Shown: positions 1-8,380 of the stretch, piece by piece
How positions within the stretch are numbered: position 1 is the stretch's first letter
Layout of the letters: each line of letters begins with the position of its first letter
Origin: Microbacterium phyllosphaerae
GTDB lineage: Bacteria; Actinomycetota; Actinomycetes; Actinomycetales; Microbacteriaceae
Assembly: GCF_017876435.1 (NCBI RefSeq)
Contig: NZ_JAGIOA010000001.1
Location: 1,984,001 to 2,048,000 of the forward strand
Direction: 5' to 3'
DNA length: 64,000 nt
Position numbers and translations under genes: made by a program
Notes under the pieces: generated by a model
What the model saw: the letters and a program-made list of their open reading frames with translations, nothing else
What the model was told of the DNA's origin: nothing
Database searches by the model: none

Positions 1-1
1 C

Positions 2-730
2 GGCGCCTGGATCAAGATCTGGCCCGGTGCTCTGCTTCTCGCGGCAGTCGTCGCGGCGCGAAGTCGCATGCGGATCCTGCTCACGGCCGCAGTGGTGACG
101 GCGAGCATCATCGCGCTCCTGTTCCTGTTCGGTGCCGATGTCGAGATCTTCGGATTCCTGACCGAGCAGACCGGACGCGGCCTGCAGATCGAGGCGGTCG
201 CGGCGACCCCGTTCCTGTGGCTCGCGGCGGTCGGTTCCGCGCGCATCGAGTACAGCTTCGAGATCCTCACGTTCCAGATCGCCGCGGACGGAGCGGATGC
301 GGTGGGTGCCGTGCTCACTCCGCTCATGGCGGTTCTCGTGATCGTCATCACCGTCATCGGTGCGCTCAAGGCGACGAGGGGAGCAGCGTTCCCGCGCCTG
401 TTCCCGCCGCTCGCGCTCTCTCTCGTCGCCACTCTGATCGTCCTGAACAAGGTCGGTTCGCCGCAGTTCCAGACGTGGCTGATCGCGCCGGTGCTCCTCT
501 GGCTGGTCCTGGACCGCACGAGGGCCACGGCGCCCGCACTGATCGTCCTCGCGCTGTGCGCACTCACGTGCCTCGTCTATCCGTTGAACTACGACGCGCT
601 CCTGCGAGCCGAGATCCTCCCGGTCGCGATCCTCACCCTGCGCAACGTCCTTCTCGTCGTGGTGCTCGTCATCGGCATCCGCGCCCTCGTCCGAGTACCC
701 GCACACCGACCCTCGACCAACCGGGAGTAA
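2..730 (+). CDS. GT87/DUF2029-type membrane glycosyltransferase, C-terminal part
   Basis: The reading frame is open from base 2, so the gene begins before the window; 242 codons plus stop are visible. The product is very hydrophobic, with about six membrane segments. A GSPQFQTWL motif lies between two late helices, and this is characteristic of the C-terminal half of GT87-type polyprenyl-phosphate-mannose-dependent mannosyltransferases (DUF2029). Members add mannose or other sugars to envelope glycolipids on the outer face of the membrane. The catalytic N-terminal loops lie outside the window, so the acceptor cannot be inferred. The next gene starts 3 bases after the stop and may be co-transcribed. 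Confidence 0.7.
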   Translation, partial: GAWIKIWPGALLLAAVVAARSRMRILLTAAVVTASIIALLFLFGADVEIFGFLTEQTGRGLQIEAVAATPFLWLAAVGSARIEYSFEILTFQIAADGADAVGAVLTPLMAVLVIVITVIGALKATRGAAFPRLFPPLALSLVATLIVLNKVGSPQFQTWLIAPVLLWLVLDRTRATAPALIVLALCALTCLVYPLNYDALLRAEILPVAILTLRNVLLVVVLVIGIRALVRVPAHRPSTNRE

Positions 731-733
731 CCC

Positions 734-1066
734 ATGCTGATCGCCTTCTCCGTCGCCCCGAGCGGCACACCCTCCGACGGATCGGAGCGCTCCGACGCCT
801 CGGTGCACGACGCGGTGGCCGCGGCCGTGCGTGTCGTGCGCGAGTCGGGTCTCGCGCACCGGACGACGAGCATGTTCACCGAGATCGAGGGGCCGGACTG
901 GGACACCGTGATGGACGTCGTCAAGCGTGCGACCGAGGCCGTGATGCCGTTCGGTTCACGGGTGTCGCTCGTGCTCAAGGCCGACATCCGCCCCGGCTAC
1001 TCCGGCGAGCTCGACGCCAAGATCGATCGGCTCGAAGCGGCGATCGAAGGTTCAGACACCCCGTAG
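734..1066 (+). CDS. Thiamine-binding protein, MTH1187/YqgV family
   Basis: A 110-residue protein with the small ferredoxin-like fold of the MTH1187/YkoF thiamine-binding family. It starts with a beta strand (MLIAFSVAPSG), has a central SMFTEIEG segment and ends with a LVLKADIRPG strand followed by a helix. The length is normal for the family. Members bind thiamine or hydroxymethylpyrimidine-like ligands in the cytoplasm, and their exact role is unclear. It begins 3 bases after the glycosyltransferase stop, and its end overlaps the promoter hexamer of the MFS gene that follows. Confidence 0.75.
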   Translation: MLIAFSVAPSGTPSDGSERSDASVHDAVAAAVRVVRESGLAHRTTSMFTEIEGPDWDTVMDVVKRATEAVMPFGSRVSLVLKADIRPGYSGELDAKIDRLEAAIEGSDTP

Positions 1067-1069
1067 ACT
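1064..1069 (+). promoter_or_regulatory. -10 hexamer for leaderless MFS transcript
   Basis: TAGACT ends 6 bases before the GTG at 1076. There is no Shine-Dalgarno between them, so transcription probably starts at or next to the start codon. Confidence 0.55.
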
Positions 1070-1075
1070 CGACGG

Positions 1076-2296
1076 GTGAATCCCTCGACTGAATCGAGGG
1101 GTGCGGCGAAGTGGGCGCTCCTCTCCCTCGCCATCGGCAGCTTCGGCATCGGCATGACCGAGTTCGTCGTCATGGGCCTGCTGCCCAACATCGCAGGCGA
1201 GCTGCTGCCCACGCTCTGGGCCAGCAGCCCCGAAGACGCTCTGAGCCAGGCCGGATGGTTGATCTCGCTCTACGCGCTCGGCGTCGTGGTCGGTGCGCCG
1301 ACCATCGCGGGCTTCGTCGCGCGTTACCCGCGGCACCGCGTGATGATCGGCCTCGCGGTGGCGCTCACGGTCTTCAACGCGCTCACGGTGTTCCTGCCGA
1401 CCTTCGAGCTCGTCGGCGCCTCGCGGTTCCTCGCGGGACTGCCGCACGGTGCGTACTTCGGAATCGGGGCGCTCGTCGCCGCCGAGGTCATGGGGCCCGG
1501 CAACCGTGCGAAGGGTGTCGCGTTCATCCTCACGGGTCTCACGGTGGCGAACGTCGTCGGTGTGCCCCTCGGAACCTTCCTCGGCCAGCTGTGGGGGTGG
1601 CGGGCGGCCTTCGCCGTCGTCGCCCTCGTGTTCGCGCTGGCGACGGTCTGCATCATCTTCTTCGTCCCGGAGCACCCGGGGTCGCCGGGACGGACCATGC
1701 GCGAGGAGCTCGGCGTCTTCCGCATCCCCCAGGTCTGGTTCACGCTCGGCGTGGGCGCGATCGGCTTCGGCGGATTCTTCGCGGTCTACAGCTACATCGC
1801 ACCCCTGGTGACCGAAGTCGCCGGTTCGCCCGAATGGGCCGTGCCGATCATCCTGGTGCTGATGGGGCTGGGCATGACAGCCGGAAACCTCGTCGGCGGT
1901 CACCTCGCCGACATCGACCTCCGCAGGACTCTGCTCTGGGGACTCGCCGCGATGGCCGTCGTCTTCGCGCTCCTCGCCCTGCTCGCGTTCTGGATCGTCA
2001 CCCTCGCCCTGCTCGTGTTCGTGGTCGGCTTCGTCTCCTCGGTCCTGTCGCCGACCATCCAGACCCGCCTCATGGACGTCGCCGGAGACAACCAGTCGAT
2101 CGCGGCGGCCATGAACCACTCGGCGCTCAACATCGGCAACAGCCTCGGCGCCTTCCTCGGTGGCATCGTGATCGCCGGCGGCTGGGGCTTCACGGCTCCC
2201 GCGTGGACCGGAGCGGCGCTCGCCATCGCCGGGCTGCTGATCGCCCTGCTGTCGTACCGGGCAGAGGCCCGCACGCCGGCCTTCGCCTCGGCGTGA
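1076..2296 (+). CDS. MFS transporter, DHA1 (AraJ-like) family
   Basis: A 406-residue, 12-helix permease. The N-terminus has the ALAIGSFGIGMTEFVVMG-type signature of DHA1 efflux proteins related to AraJ and other arabinose/drug exporters. A MIGLAVALTVFN helix pair and a loop at about residues 200-215 separate the two six-helix halves. It is predicted to export small molecules with proton antiport across the cytoplasmic membrane; the substrate is unknown. The start is GTG at 1076 because TAGACT lies 6 bases upstream and the conserved first helix follows at once. A Nudix gene with its own promoter follows after 28 bases. Confidence 0.85.
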   Translation: MNPSTESRGAAKWALLSLAIGSFGIGMTEFVVMGLLPNIAGELLPTLWASSPEDALSQAGWLISLYALGVVVGAPTIAGFVARYPRHRVMIGLAVALTVFNALTVFLPTFELVGASRFLAGLPHGAYFGIGALVAAEVMGPGNRAKGVAFILTGLTVANVVGVPLGTFLGQLWGWRAAFAVVALVFALATVCIIFFVPEHPGSPGRTMREELGVFRIPQVWFTLGVGAIGFGGFFAVYSYIAPLVTEVAGSPEWAVPIILVLMGLGMTAGNLVGGHLADIDLRRTLLWGLAAMAVVFALLALLAFWIVTLALLVFVVGFVSSVLSPTIQTRLMDVAGDNQSIAAAMNHSALNIGNSLGAFLGGIVIAGGWGFTAPAWTGAALAIAGLLIALLSYRAEARTPAFASA

Positions 2297-2312
2297 CCTG
2301 CAGCCTCGGTCG

Positions 2313-2318
2313 TAGAGT
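2313..2318 (+). promoter_or_regulatory. -10 hexamer for leaderless Nudix transcript
   Basis: TAGAGT with a 6-base gap to the GTG at 2325 and no Shine-Dalgarno. It fits the leaderless layout seen elsewhere in the window. Confidence 0.55.
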
Positions 2319-2324
2319 GAGGGT

Positions 2325-2933
2325 GTGACCGACCCAGACGACCTCCCCGCCGCAGGCACGGCCGTGCTGTTGCGTGAGGGTGCCGACGGTGTCGAGGTGC
2401 TGCTGATGCGCCGACCCGACCGTGGATCCTTCCCCGGTGCCTGGGTCTTCCCCGGCGGCAAGCTCGAACCGGTCGATCGTGTCGACGGAGCGCCGGAGCA
2501 GGACGACGCTCGCCGTGCCGCCATCCGCGAGACCCTCGAAGAGGTCGGCCTGGTCATCACCGATCCGGTGGTGCTGTCACGATGGCAGCCGCCCGTCGAG
2601 GCGCCCGTCCGCATCAGGACCTGGTTCTTCCTCGCGAGCGACCCTCGTGGGGCGATGCGGTTCTCGACCGATGAGGTCGTCGACGCGACGTGGATCGCCC
2701 CGTCCGAGGCGCTGCAACGGCATGCGACAGGGGAGTGGGCGCTGTTCCCACCCACCTGGATGACGCTTCGCGAACTCGTCCGAGTCGAGAGCGTCGAATC
2801 GGCCCTCGCCTCCGGCGGTGCAGCGCGGCACTTCTCGACGAGGGTCGTCGAGACCGACCAGGGCATCGCCTACGAATGGGACGGTCTGCGCCTCGAGACG
2901 TATTCGCGGCCGTGGAGGCTGCGCGAGACCTAG
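2325..2933 (+). CDS. Nudix hydrolase
   Basis: A 202-residue protein with a Nudix fold. FPGGK begins the Nudix box at about residue 44, and the catalytic helix RETLEEVGL at about residue 67 supplies the metal-binding glutamates. About ten extra residues lie between the glycine and the helix, as in NUDT8/NUDT19-like acyl-CoA or nucleotide-sugar hydrolases. It should hydrolyse a nucleoside diphosphate linked to another group, with Mg2+; the substrate is not predictable. Its TAG stop and the TAG of convergent metX overlap within one CTAG at 2930-2933. Confidence 0.85.
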   Translation: MTDPDDLPAAGTAVLLREGADGVEVLLMRRPDRGSFPGAWVFPGGKLEPVDRVDGAPEQDDARRAAIRETLEEVGLVITDPVVLSRWQPPVEAPVRIRTWFFLASDPRGAMRFSTDEVVDATWIAPSEALQRHATGEWALFPPTWMTLRELVRVESVESALASGGAARHFSTRVVETDQGIAYEWDGLRLETYSRPWRLRET

Positions 2934-4138
2934 CTCGCGAGCAGACGGCGCAGGTGCCCGCCCACGGCCTCGGTCTCGATGAGGAAGCCGTCGTGCCCGA
3001 AGTCGCTGGTCAGGACGACCGCCTCGGTGCCGTCGAGCGTGTTCGGGATGCTCCGCGCGATGCGGTGCTGACCCTCGACGGGGAACAGCCGGTCACTGTC
3101 GATCCCGAGCACGAGAGTGGTGGCGGTCACGGTGCGCAGGGCCTCTTCGACGCCGCCCCGGTCGCGACCGACGTCGTGCGAGTTCATCGCCTCGACGACG
3201 GTGATGTAGCTGTTCGCATCGAATCGACGGGTGAACTTGTTGCCGTGGAAGTCGAGGTACGACTCGACGGCGAAGCGCCCGCCGTGCCCGAGAGGAGACA
3301 CCCCGGACTGCCATGAGCGCTGGAACCGCTGATTGAGCTCGATCGGGCTGCGATAGTTCAGCAGCGCCATCCGGCGGGCGAGCGCGAGGCCGCGGTGAGG
3401 CCCGTCGCCGTCGGCGAGGTCGTAGTACTCGCCGCCCTGGAACCGCGGATCCATGCGGATGGTCTCGAGCTGAACAGTGTTGAGTGCGATCTGATCGGCG
3501 GTGGTGACGGGGGGAGAGGAGAGCACCGCCAGCCGTTCGACGCGCTCGGGGTGTGAGACCGCCCACTCGAGCGCGTGCATCCCACCCATCGAGCCGCCGA
3601 TGACGGCCGCCCAGGCGTCGATGCCGAGAGCGTCGGCGAGCCGCACCTGGGCCGCGACCTGATCGCGGATGGTCAGGTACGGGAAGCGCGATGCCCACTC
3701 GTATCCGGACGGCGCGATGCTCGCGGGTCCGGTGGAGCCCTGGCATCCACCCAGCATGTTCGGCGCGATGACGAACCACCGGTCGGTGTCGACCGGTGCG
3801 CCCGGTCCGACGATGTCGTTCCACCAGCCTGCTGTGGGGTGCCCCGCCTCGGCATCGCCGCGCACATGGCTGTCGCCGGTGAGGGCATGCAGAACGAGGA
3901 TGGCGTTGTCGCGCGCCGGGTTCAGCTCGCCCCAGGTCTCGTAGGCGAGGCGGACGCCGGGGAGCTCCGAGCCGCTCTCGGTGCGGAAAGGGCCGGAGGA
4001 GGCGAACTGCCGCCCGCCGGCGGGGTCGCCGTCGCGCCAGGCTCCGGTCGCGGGTGGTCGCGCGCGGAGCAGACGCACGTCGGCCTCCGTCACGGGCGCC
4101 GAGGGCACCGTGTCTTCCGAGGTCGTCTGCCAGTCCAT
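2930..4138 (-). CDS. metX: Homoserine O-acetyltransferase MetX
   Basis: A 402-residue alpha/beta-hydrolase-fold enzyme that transfers acetyl from acetyl-CoA to homoserine, the first committed step of methionine synthesis. The nucleophile elbow GGSMGGMHALEW is at about residues 181-192, a NMLGGCQGSTGP oxyanion loop precedes it, and the late Asp (GIDSDRLFP) and His (FGHDGF) complete the triad. The ATG at 4138 gives the normal length; an open frame extends much further upstream but is antisense to the next gene. metY lies 1.2 kb upstream on the same strand with an unrelated hydrolase between, so the two may be transcribed together or separately. Confidence 0.93.
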   Translation of the reverse strand: MDWQTTSEDTVPSAPVTEADVRLLRARPPATGAWRDGDPAGGRQFASSGPFRTESGSELPGVRLAYETWGELNPARDNAILVLHALTGDSHVRGDAEAGHPTAGWWNDIVGPGAPVDTDRWFVIAPNMLGGCQGSTGPASIAPSGYEWASRFPYLTIRDQVAAQVRLADALGIDAWAAVIGGSMGGMHALEWAVSHPERVERLAVLSSPPVTTADQIALNTVQLETIRMDPRFQGGEYYDLADGDGPHRGLALARRMALLNYRSPIELNQRFQRSWQSGVSPLGHGGRFAVESYLDFHGNKFTRRFDANSYITVVEAMNSHDVGRDRGGVEEALRTVTATTLVLGIDSDRLFPVEGQHRIARSIPNTLDGTEAVVLTSDFGHDGFLIETEAVGGHLRRLLAS

Positions 4139-4224
4139 GCTCCCATTCTCGCCCGGTGCGCGATCGGTCGGACGAACGTTACGGTTCCCGGGTGTGCCGC
4201 GTGTGGCGTCGTGGCGTGAAGGCC

Positions 4225-5163
4225 TCAGCGGGCGAGGGTCGTGACGGTCGCGAGATGATCGCTGTTCCCGACCCGTGCCGTGGTCGACTCGAGCACTGTC
4301 AGCCCTCGTACGAAGACATGATCGATACGGGCGAGCGGCAGAGCGGCGGGCCAGGTGAGACCGAGAGTGCCATCGGTCGGTCTGACCCAGTCGAGCCGCG
4401 AGCGGACGGCGCTCAGCGCGGGGTCGGCGGACGCGGCGTTGAAATCGCCCACGACAACGATCGACTCCGCAGAGTCTGAGGCGACGGCGTCGGCGATGCC
4501 GGAGAGCATCGTGTCTCGCTCCTGCTGCACACCCGGACGCACGGACGCGGCGTGCATGACATAGACGGCGAGGTCGCCGTCCGGGGCGTTCACGACGACA
4601 CGCAAGGCGCGTTTCCAGTCGAGCCCGAGTGTCAGCGCCTGGGCATCCGCGATCGGATACCGGCTCCAGACGGCGACCGTTCCGATCGCGTACGAGTGCG
4701 GATAGGCCGCGGCGAGGGTCTCGCGTGCGGCCTCGAGGCTGTCGCCGTCGAGCTCGGTCAGGGCGATCACGTCGGCGGACATGTCGGCGAGCTCGGCCGC
4801 CGAGGCGGCCGCTCCACCCGAGTGCGCTCGTACGTTCTGGCTCACGATCTCGAGCGGCGTGCTCTGGGCGGGAGCACCCGCGGCGAGACCGGGAGCGGAC
4901 GGCAGCATCGCGAGCGCCCAGACGAGGATGGGCGCGAGGAGGACCAGAGTGACGCGGCGTGCCAGAACCAGTGCCAGGGCGACGAGGATGGCGAGAGCGA
5001 GCCCCCACCACGGCAGCACCGCCGCCGCAGCGGTTCCGACGATGCCGGGGACCCAGACGCAGACGACCAGGACGAGGATCACCACGCCGACGCCGGCGAT
5101 CACACGTCCCGCACGCGCGGACGATCGTCGACGCGAGGTCGGTGTCGTGGTGACGTCGATCAT
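4225..5163 (-). CDS. Membrane-anchored endonuclease/exonuclease/phosphatase family protein
   Basis: A 312-residue protein with three N-terminal membrane helices (about residues 20-95) and an EEP domain facing outside. Catalytic landmarks of the DNase I/sphingomyelinase fold are present: SQNVRAH, TELDGDS, VMHAAS, GDFNAA and the final NSDHLA, which supply Asn, Glu, His, Asp/Asn and Asp-His. Such proteins are metal-dependent phosphodiesterases or phosphatases acting on nucleic acid, lipid or phosphoinositide. The surface location suggests envelope or nutrient phosphate, which is an inference. A GGAGGAG Shine-Dalgarno precedes the ATG. It sits between metX and metY on the same strand. Confidence 0.8.
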   Translation of the reverse strand: MIDVTTTPTSRRRSSARAGRVIAGVGVVILVLVVCVWVPGIVGTAAAAVLPWWGLALAILVALALVLARRVTLVLLAPILVWALAMLPSAPGLAAGAPAQSTPLEIVSQNVRAHSGGAAASAAELADMSADVIALTELDGDSLEAARETLAAAYPHSYAIGTVAVWSRYPIADAQALTLGLDWKRALRVVVNAPDGDLAVYVMHAASVRPGVQQERDTMLSGIADAVASDSAESIVVVGDFNAASADPALSAVRSRLDWVRPTDGTLGLTWPAALPLARIDHVFVRGLTVLESTTARVGNSDHLATVTTLAR

Positions 5164-5263
5164 GGGCTCCTCCGGGCAGACCTCCCATTCTCGATGCAGC
5201 GTCTGTGCGTCAGCCGTGCGAGCCCGACTCGGAAGACCGGGAGTTCGCTCCGGCTGTGAACGC

Positions 5264-5297
5264 GGAAGTGCCCCGAGCCGGGGCTCGGGGCACTTCC
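5264..5297 (-). terminator. Strong hairpin after metY
   Basis: A perfect 16-bp inverted repeat with a 2-base loop lies 18 bases past the metY stop. There is no clear T-tract, as is common for terminators in high-GC actinobacteria. Confidence 0.7.
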
Positions 5298-5315
5298 GAT
5301 CGTCCGCAGCGCGGA

Positions 5316-6638
5316 TCAGGCGCGAGCGGCCTCCGACACGCGACGAGCCGCGGCGAGCGCCTCGTCGAGGTCTGCCTTCAGGTCGTCGATGTTCTCGATG
5401 CCGACCGACAGGCGCACGAGGCCGGGCGTGACGCCGGCGGTGAGCTGCTGCTCGGGCGTGAGCTGTGCGTGCGTGGTCGAAGCCGGGTGGATCACGAGCG
5501 AGCGCACGTCACCGATGTTGGCGAGGTGGCTGAACAGCGACAGGCTGTTGACGAACTCGCGACCGGCCTCCACGCCGCCCTTCAGTTCGAACGACAGCAC
5601 GGCGCCGACGCCCTTGGGGGCGTACTGGTTGGCCTTGGCGTACCAGGGGGAGGAGGGCAGGCCGGAGTAGTTGACCGAGGCGACGTCGTCGCGGCTGTCG
5701 AGCCACTCGGCGATCTCCTGGGCGTTCTGCACGTGGCGCTCGATGCGCAGCGACAGCGTCTCGATGCCCTGGATGAGGTTCCAGGCGCTCTGCGGTGCGA
5801 TGGCGGACCCGAGGTCGCGAAGCAGCTGCACGCGCGCCTTGATGATGTACGCGAGCGGGTCTCCGACGGCCGCGGTGTAGCTGGCGCCGTGGTAGGAGGG
5901 GTCGGGCTCGGTGAGACCGGGGAACCGCTCGACGTTCTTCGACCACTCGAACGTGCCGCCGTCGATGATCGCACCGCCGATGGTGGTGCCGTGGCCGCCG
6001 AGGAACTTGGTGACGGAGTGCACGACGATGTCGGCACCGTGCTCGAACGGGCGGATCAGGTACGGGGTCGCGATCGTGTTGTCGACGATCAGCGGCACGC
6101 CGCCCTCGTGGGCCACGTCGGCGACGGTGCGGATGTCGAGGATGTTGATCTGCGGGTTGCCGATGGTCTCGGCGAAGAAGAGCTTCGTGTTCGGGCGGAC
6201 AGCGCGGCGCCACTCTTCGGGGTCGTCCTGGTTCTCGACGAAGGTGACCTCGATGCCGAGCTTCGCCAGCGTGTACTTGAACAGGTTGTACGTGCCGCCG
6301 TAGATCGAGCTCGACGACACGATGTGGTCGCCGGCCTGAGCGATGTTGAGCACCGCGAACGTCGACGCGGCCTGGCCGCTGGAGAGGACGAGGGCACCGG
6401 TGCCCCCCTCGAGCGCTGCGAGGCGCTGCTCCAGGACATCCTGGGTCGGGTTCTGGATGCGGGTGTAGATGTTGCCGAACTCGGCCAGCGCGAAGAGGTT
6501 CGCCGCGTGGTCCGCGCTGTCGAACACGTACGACGTGGTCTGGTAGATCGGCGTGGCGCGGGCCTTGGTCACGGGGTCGGGAGCAGCGCCGGAGTGGATC
6601 TGCTTGGTCTCGAAACGCCAGGTCTCGGGTGCGGACAT
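5316..6638 (-). CDS. metY: O-acetylhomoserine sulfhydrylase (aminocarboxypropyltransferase) MetY
   Basis: A 440-residue PLP enzyme of the Cys/Met metabolism family. It combines O-acetylhomoserine from MetX with sulfide (or methanethiol) to give homocysteine. The PLP lysine is in SVTKFLGGHGT at about residue 211. The phosphate-binding tyrosine region (NIYTRIQNPT) and the SSGQAA loop are intact. The ATG at 6638 is chosen because an AGGGGG Shine-Dalgarno precedes it and the conserved TKQIHSG follows; the longer frame upstream is not protein-like. The length of about 440 is typical of MetY rather than the shorter MetB. Confidence 0.93.
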   Translation of the reverse strand: MSAPETWRFETKQIHSGAAPDPVTKARATPIYQTTSYVFDSADHAANLFALAEFGNIYTRIQNPTQDVLEQRLAALEGGTGALVLSSGQAASTFAVLNIAQAGDHIVSSSSIYGGTYNLFKYTLAKLGIEVTFVENQDDPEEWRRAVRPNTKLFFAETIGNPQINILDIRTVADVAHEGGVPLIVDNTIATPYLIRPFEHGADIVVHSVTKFLGGHGTTIGGAIIDGGTFEWSKNVERFPGLTEPDPSYHGASYTAAVGDPLAYIIKARVQLLRDLGSAIAPQSAWNLIQGIETLSLRIERHVQNAQEIAEWLDSRDDVASVNYSGLPSSPWYAKANQYAPKGVGAVLSFELKGGVEAGREFVNSLSLFSHLANIGDVRSLVIHPASTTHAQLTPEQQLTAGVTPGLVRLSVGIENIDDLKADLDEALAAARRVSEAARA

Positions 6639-6691
6639 GTGTTCCCCCTGGAACTGTTGGAAGGTCGATACGACTGATGTCGTTGCAAGCG

Positions 6692-6718
6692 ACAGTACGG
6701 AACATCGGCGTCTGTCAA
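6692..6718 (-). promoter_or_regulatory. Probable metY promoter
   Basis: On the minus strand TTGACA (6713-6718) is followed after 15 bases by TACTGT (6692-6697). The spacing is short but the -35 is perfect. The leader to the metY ATG is about 45 bases, and I see no riboswitch-like structure in it. Confidence 0.45.
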
Positions 6719-6781
6719 CAGTGAGTGGGAAATGTGACGTAATGAACACGGCCCGGAGTCAGGGCAGAGCCGGTCGGCCGC

Positions 6782-7372
6782 TCAGTCCTGCGTCAGCAGC
6801 GCAGCCGCCCAGGTGCGCGCGATCGCGAACGGCTCGGTGAACGTCGCCATGCCCACCGTGACGATCGCGCCCTCGTACAGCAGCATCATCGCCTGCGCCG
6901 TCGCGCGGGGATCACGCATACCGGCCTCGGCGCAGAGCTCCTCGAACACCTCGAGCAGCCAGATCTTCTGGCGGGAGACCTCGGGGAACACCGGATGGTC
7001 GTCATTGCCGGCCCCGATCTCGGCGCGTGCGTTGATCGCGCTGCAGCCCTTCGGGCTGTTCTCGTCCGACCACGAGATCGCGGCATCGAAGATCGCGAGT
7101 ACGCGGTCCGGTCCCGGCTCGGGTACCCGCGCGAGCTCTGCTGCCACGTGGTCGCGCCACCGGGCGTCTCGGTGCTGCAGGTACGAGACCACGAGAGCCT
7201 CCTTCGACCCGAACCGGTCGTAGAGAGTCTTCTTGGTGACCCCGGCGGCCTCGGCGATCGTGTCGACGCCGACGGCATGGATGCCTCGCTCGTAGAACAG
7301 CGTCGAGGCGGCGTCGAGGACGCGTCGTCCTCCCGGTGTGAGGGGGACGAGTTCCGGAACGCGCTGCGTCAT
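6782..7372 (-). CDS. TetR/AcrR-family transcriptional regulator
   Basis: A 196-residue repressor. The N-terminal helix-turn-helix spans about residues 13-60 (FYERGIHAVGVDTIAEAAG, then TKKTLYDRFGSKEAL), followed by an all-helical ligand domain. The ATG at 7372 lies inside a 40-bp palindrome that also contains the start codon of the divergent EamA exporter gene, so the protein very probably represses both its own gene and the exporter and is released by the exporter's substrate. The longer open frame upstream runs antisense through the exporter and is rejected. Confidence 0.88.
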   Translation of the reverse strand: MTQRVPELVPLTPGGRRVLDAASTLFYERGIHAVGVDTIAEAAGVTKKTLYDRFGSKEALVVSYLQHRDARWRDHVAAELARVPEPGPDRVLAIFDAAISWSDENSPKGCSAINARAEIGAGNDDHPVFPEVSRQKIWLLEVFEELCAEAGMRDPRATAQAMMLLYEGAIVTVGMATFTEPFAIARTWAAALLTQD

Positions 7373-7409
7373 GCTCCCGACTATACCAGTCTGTATAGTC
7401 GGGAGCATG
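7370..7409 (+). promoter_or_regulatory. 40-bp palindromic operator with two divergent leaderless promoters
   Basis: Two perfect 17-bp arms (7370-7386 and 7393-7409) flank a 6-base centre. Each arm ends in a start codon: ATG of the TetR gene on the minus strand and ATG of the exporter on the plus strand. Each arm also carries TATAGT 7 bases before its start. The two start codons are therefore 35 bases apart, and a TetR dimer bound at the centre would cover both -10 elements. Confidence 0.8.
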
Positions 7410-8380
7410 AGTAAACAGATCGGTCTACTTCGCGTCATGGTGACGGTCGCTGCGTCGGTGGCCTTCGTCGTGACCTGGAGCTCGGGCTTCATCATCCCGG
7501 CGTTCGCCACTGTCGACGTGTCGCCGCTGACGCTCCTCGTCTGGCGCTTCGTGCCGCTCGCCGTGATCCTCCTCGCCGTCGTCCTGCTCACCGGCGCGGG
7601 CAGGGGAGTGAGCGGTCGTGACCTGCGCACTCAGGCATCGATCGGAGTCTTCGCGCAGTTCGGATACTGCGTCGCCGTGTACGGCGCCGTCGCCGCGGGC
7701 ATCGCGACGGGGACGGTCGCACTGATCGACGCCGTGCAGCCGCTCGTCGTGGCCGTGCTCGTCGGTCCGGTGCTCGGTCTGCGGGTGCGAGGTGCCCAGT
7801 GGGTGGGCCTGGGGTCGGTGCGGTCGGCGTGCTGCTCGTCGTGCGCTCGGAGTTCGGGTCGTCTGCGGCGCCTCCCGTCGCCTACCTGCTGCCGGTCGTC
7901 GCGATGGCCTGCCTGACCGTCGGCACGCTCCTGCAGCGCAGATCGACCGTCGAGACCGGCGTGCTCCTGACCCTCACCGTGCACGTCACGGTGACAGCGG
8001 TGCTGCTGCTCGTCATCGCCGGGGTCGCGGGAGTCCTGGCCCCGCCGTCGTCGGCGTCGTTCTGGCTCGCGGTCGTGTTGACCGCTGTGTTCCCGACCCT
8101 GGCGGCATACGGCCTCTACTGGTGGCTCCTGCGCCGGGTGGGCATCACCGCCCTGCAGGCGCTGCTGTTTCTGATCGCGCCGGCGACCTCTCTCGCCGGT
8201 GGCCTCCTGCTGGGAGAGCCGCTCACCGTCGTCACGGTCGTCGGATTCCTCCTCTGTGCTGTGGGCGTCGCCGTCGTCCTCGTCGGCGAGGCGGGGAGAG
8301 ACGATGACGACCGGAAATCACGACCCGAGGGCGTGCGCCCGCGATCCCGGCCGGAACATCGTACGGTGGAGACATGGTGA
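7407..8380 (+). pseudogene. EamA/DMT-family exporter, interrupted by a -1 frameshift
   Basis: Two halves of a ten-helix drug/metabolite transporter lie in different frames. The first runs from the ATG at 7407 (TWSSGFIIPAF, first EamA domain) to about 7811. The second continues in the -1 frame (VGAVGVLLVV onwards, second EamA domain) to the stop at 8380. The join falls in a run of four G at 7811-7814; a fifth G would restore one protein of about 324 residues. This is either a recent inactivating deletion or a homopolymer sequencing error. The protein would export metabolites or drugs, and TetR regulation fits. The end overlaps the next start by 7 bases. Confidence 0.75.
8362..8367 (+). promoter_or_regulatory. 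-10 hexamer for leaderless SDR transcript
   Basis: TACGGT with a 6-base gap to the ATG at 8374, inside the end of the exporter gene. Confidence 0.5.

Noticed and set aside
1052..2866. A 604-codon minus-strand frame opposite the MFS and Nudix genes
   Set aside because: Arg/Ser/Glu-rich composition without motifs; the plus-strand genes are clear.
5205..6677. A 490-codon plus-strand frame opposite metY
   Set aside because: Mirror frame of metY, with no family resemblance.
6639..6781. SAM riboswitch or T-box before metY
   Set aside because: I see no conserved SAM-box or T-box elements, only a TTGACA promoter. A covariance-model search would settle it.
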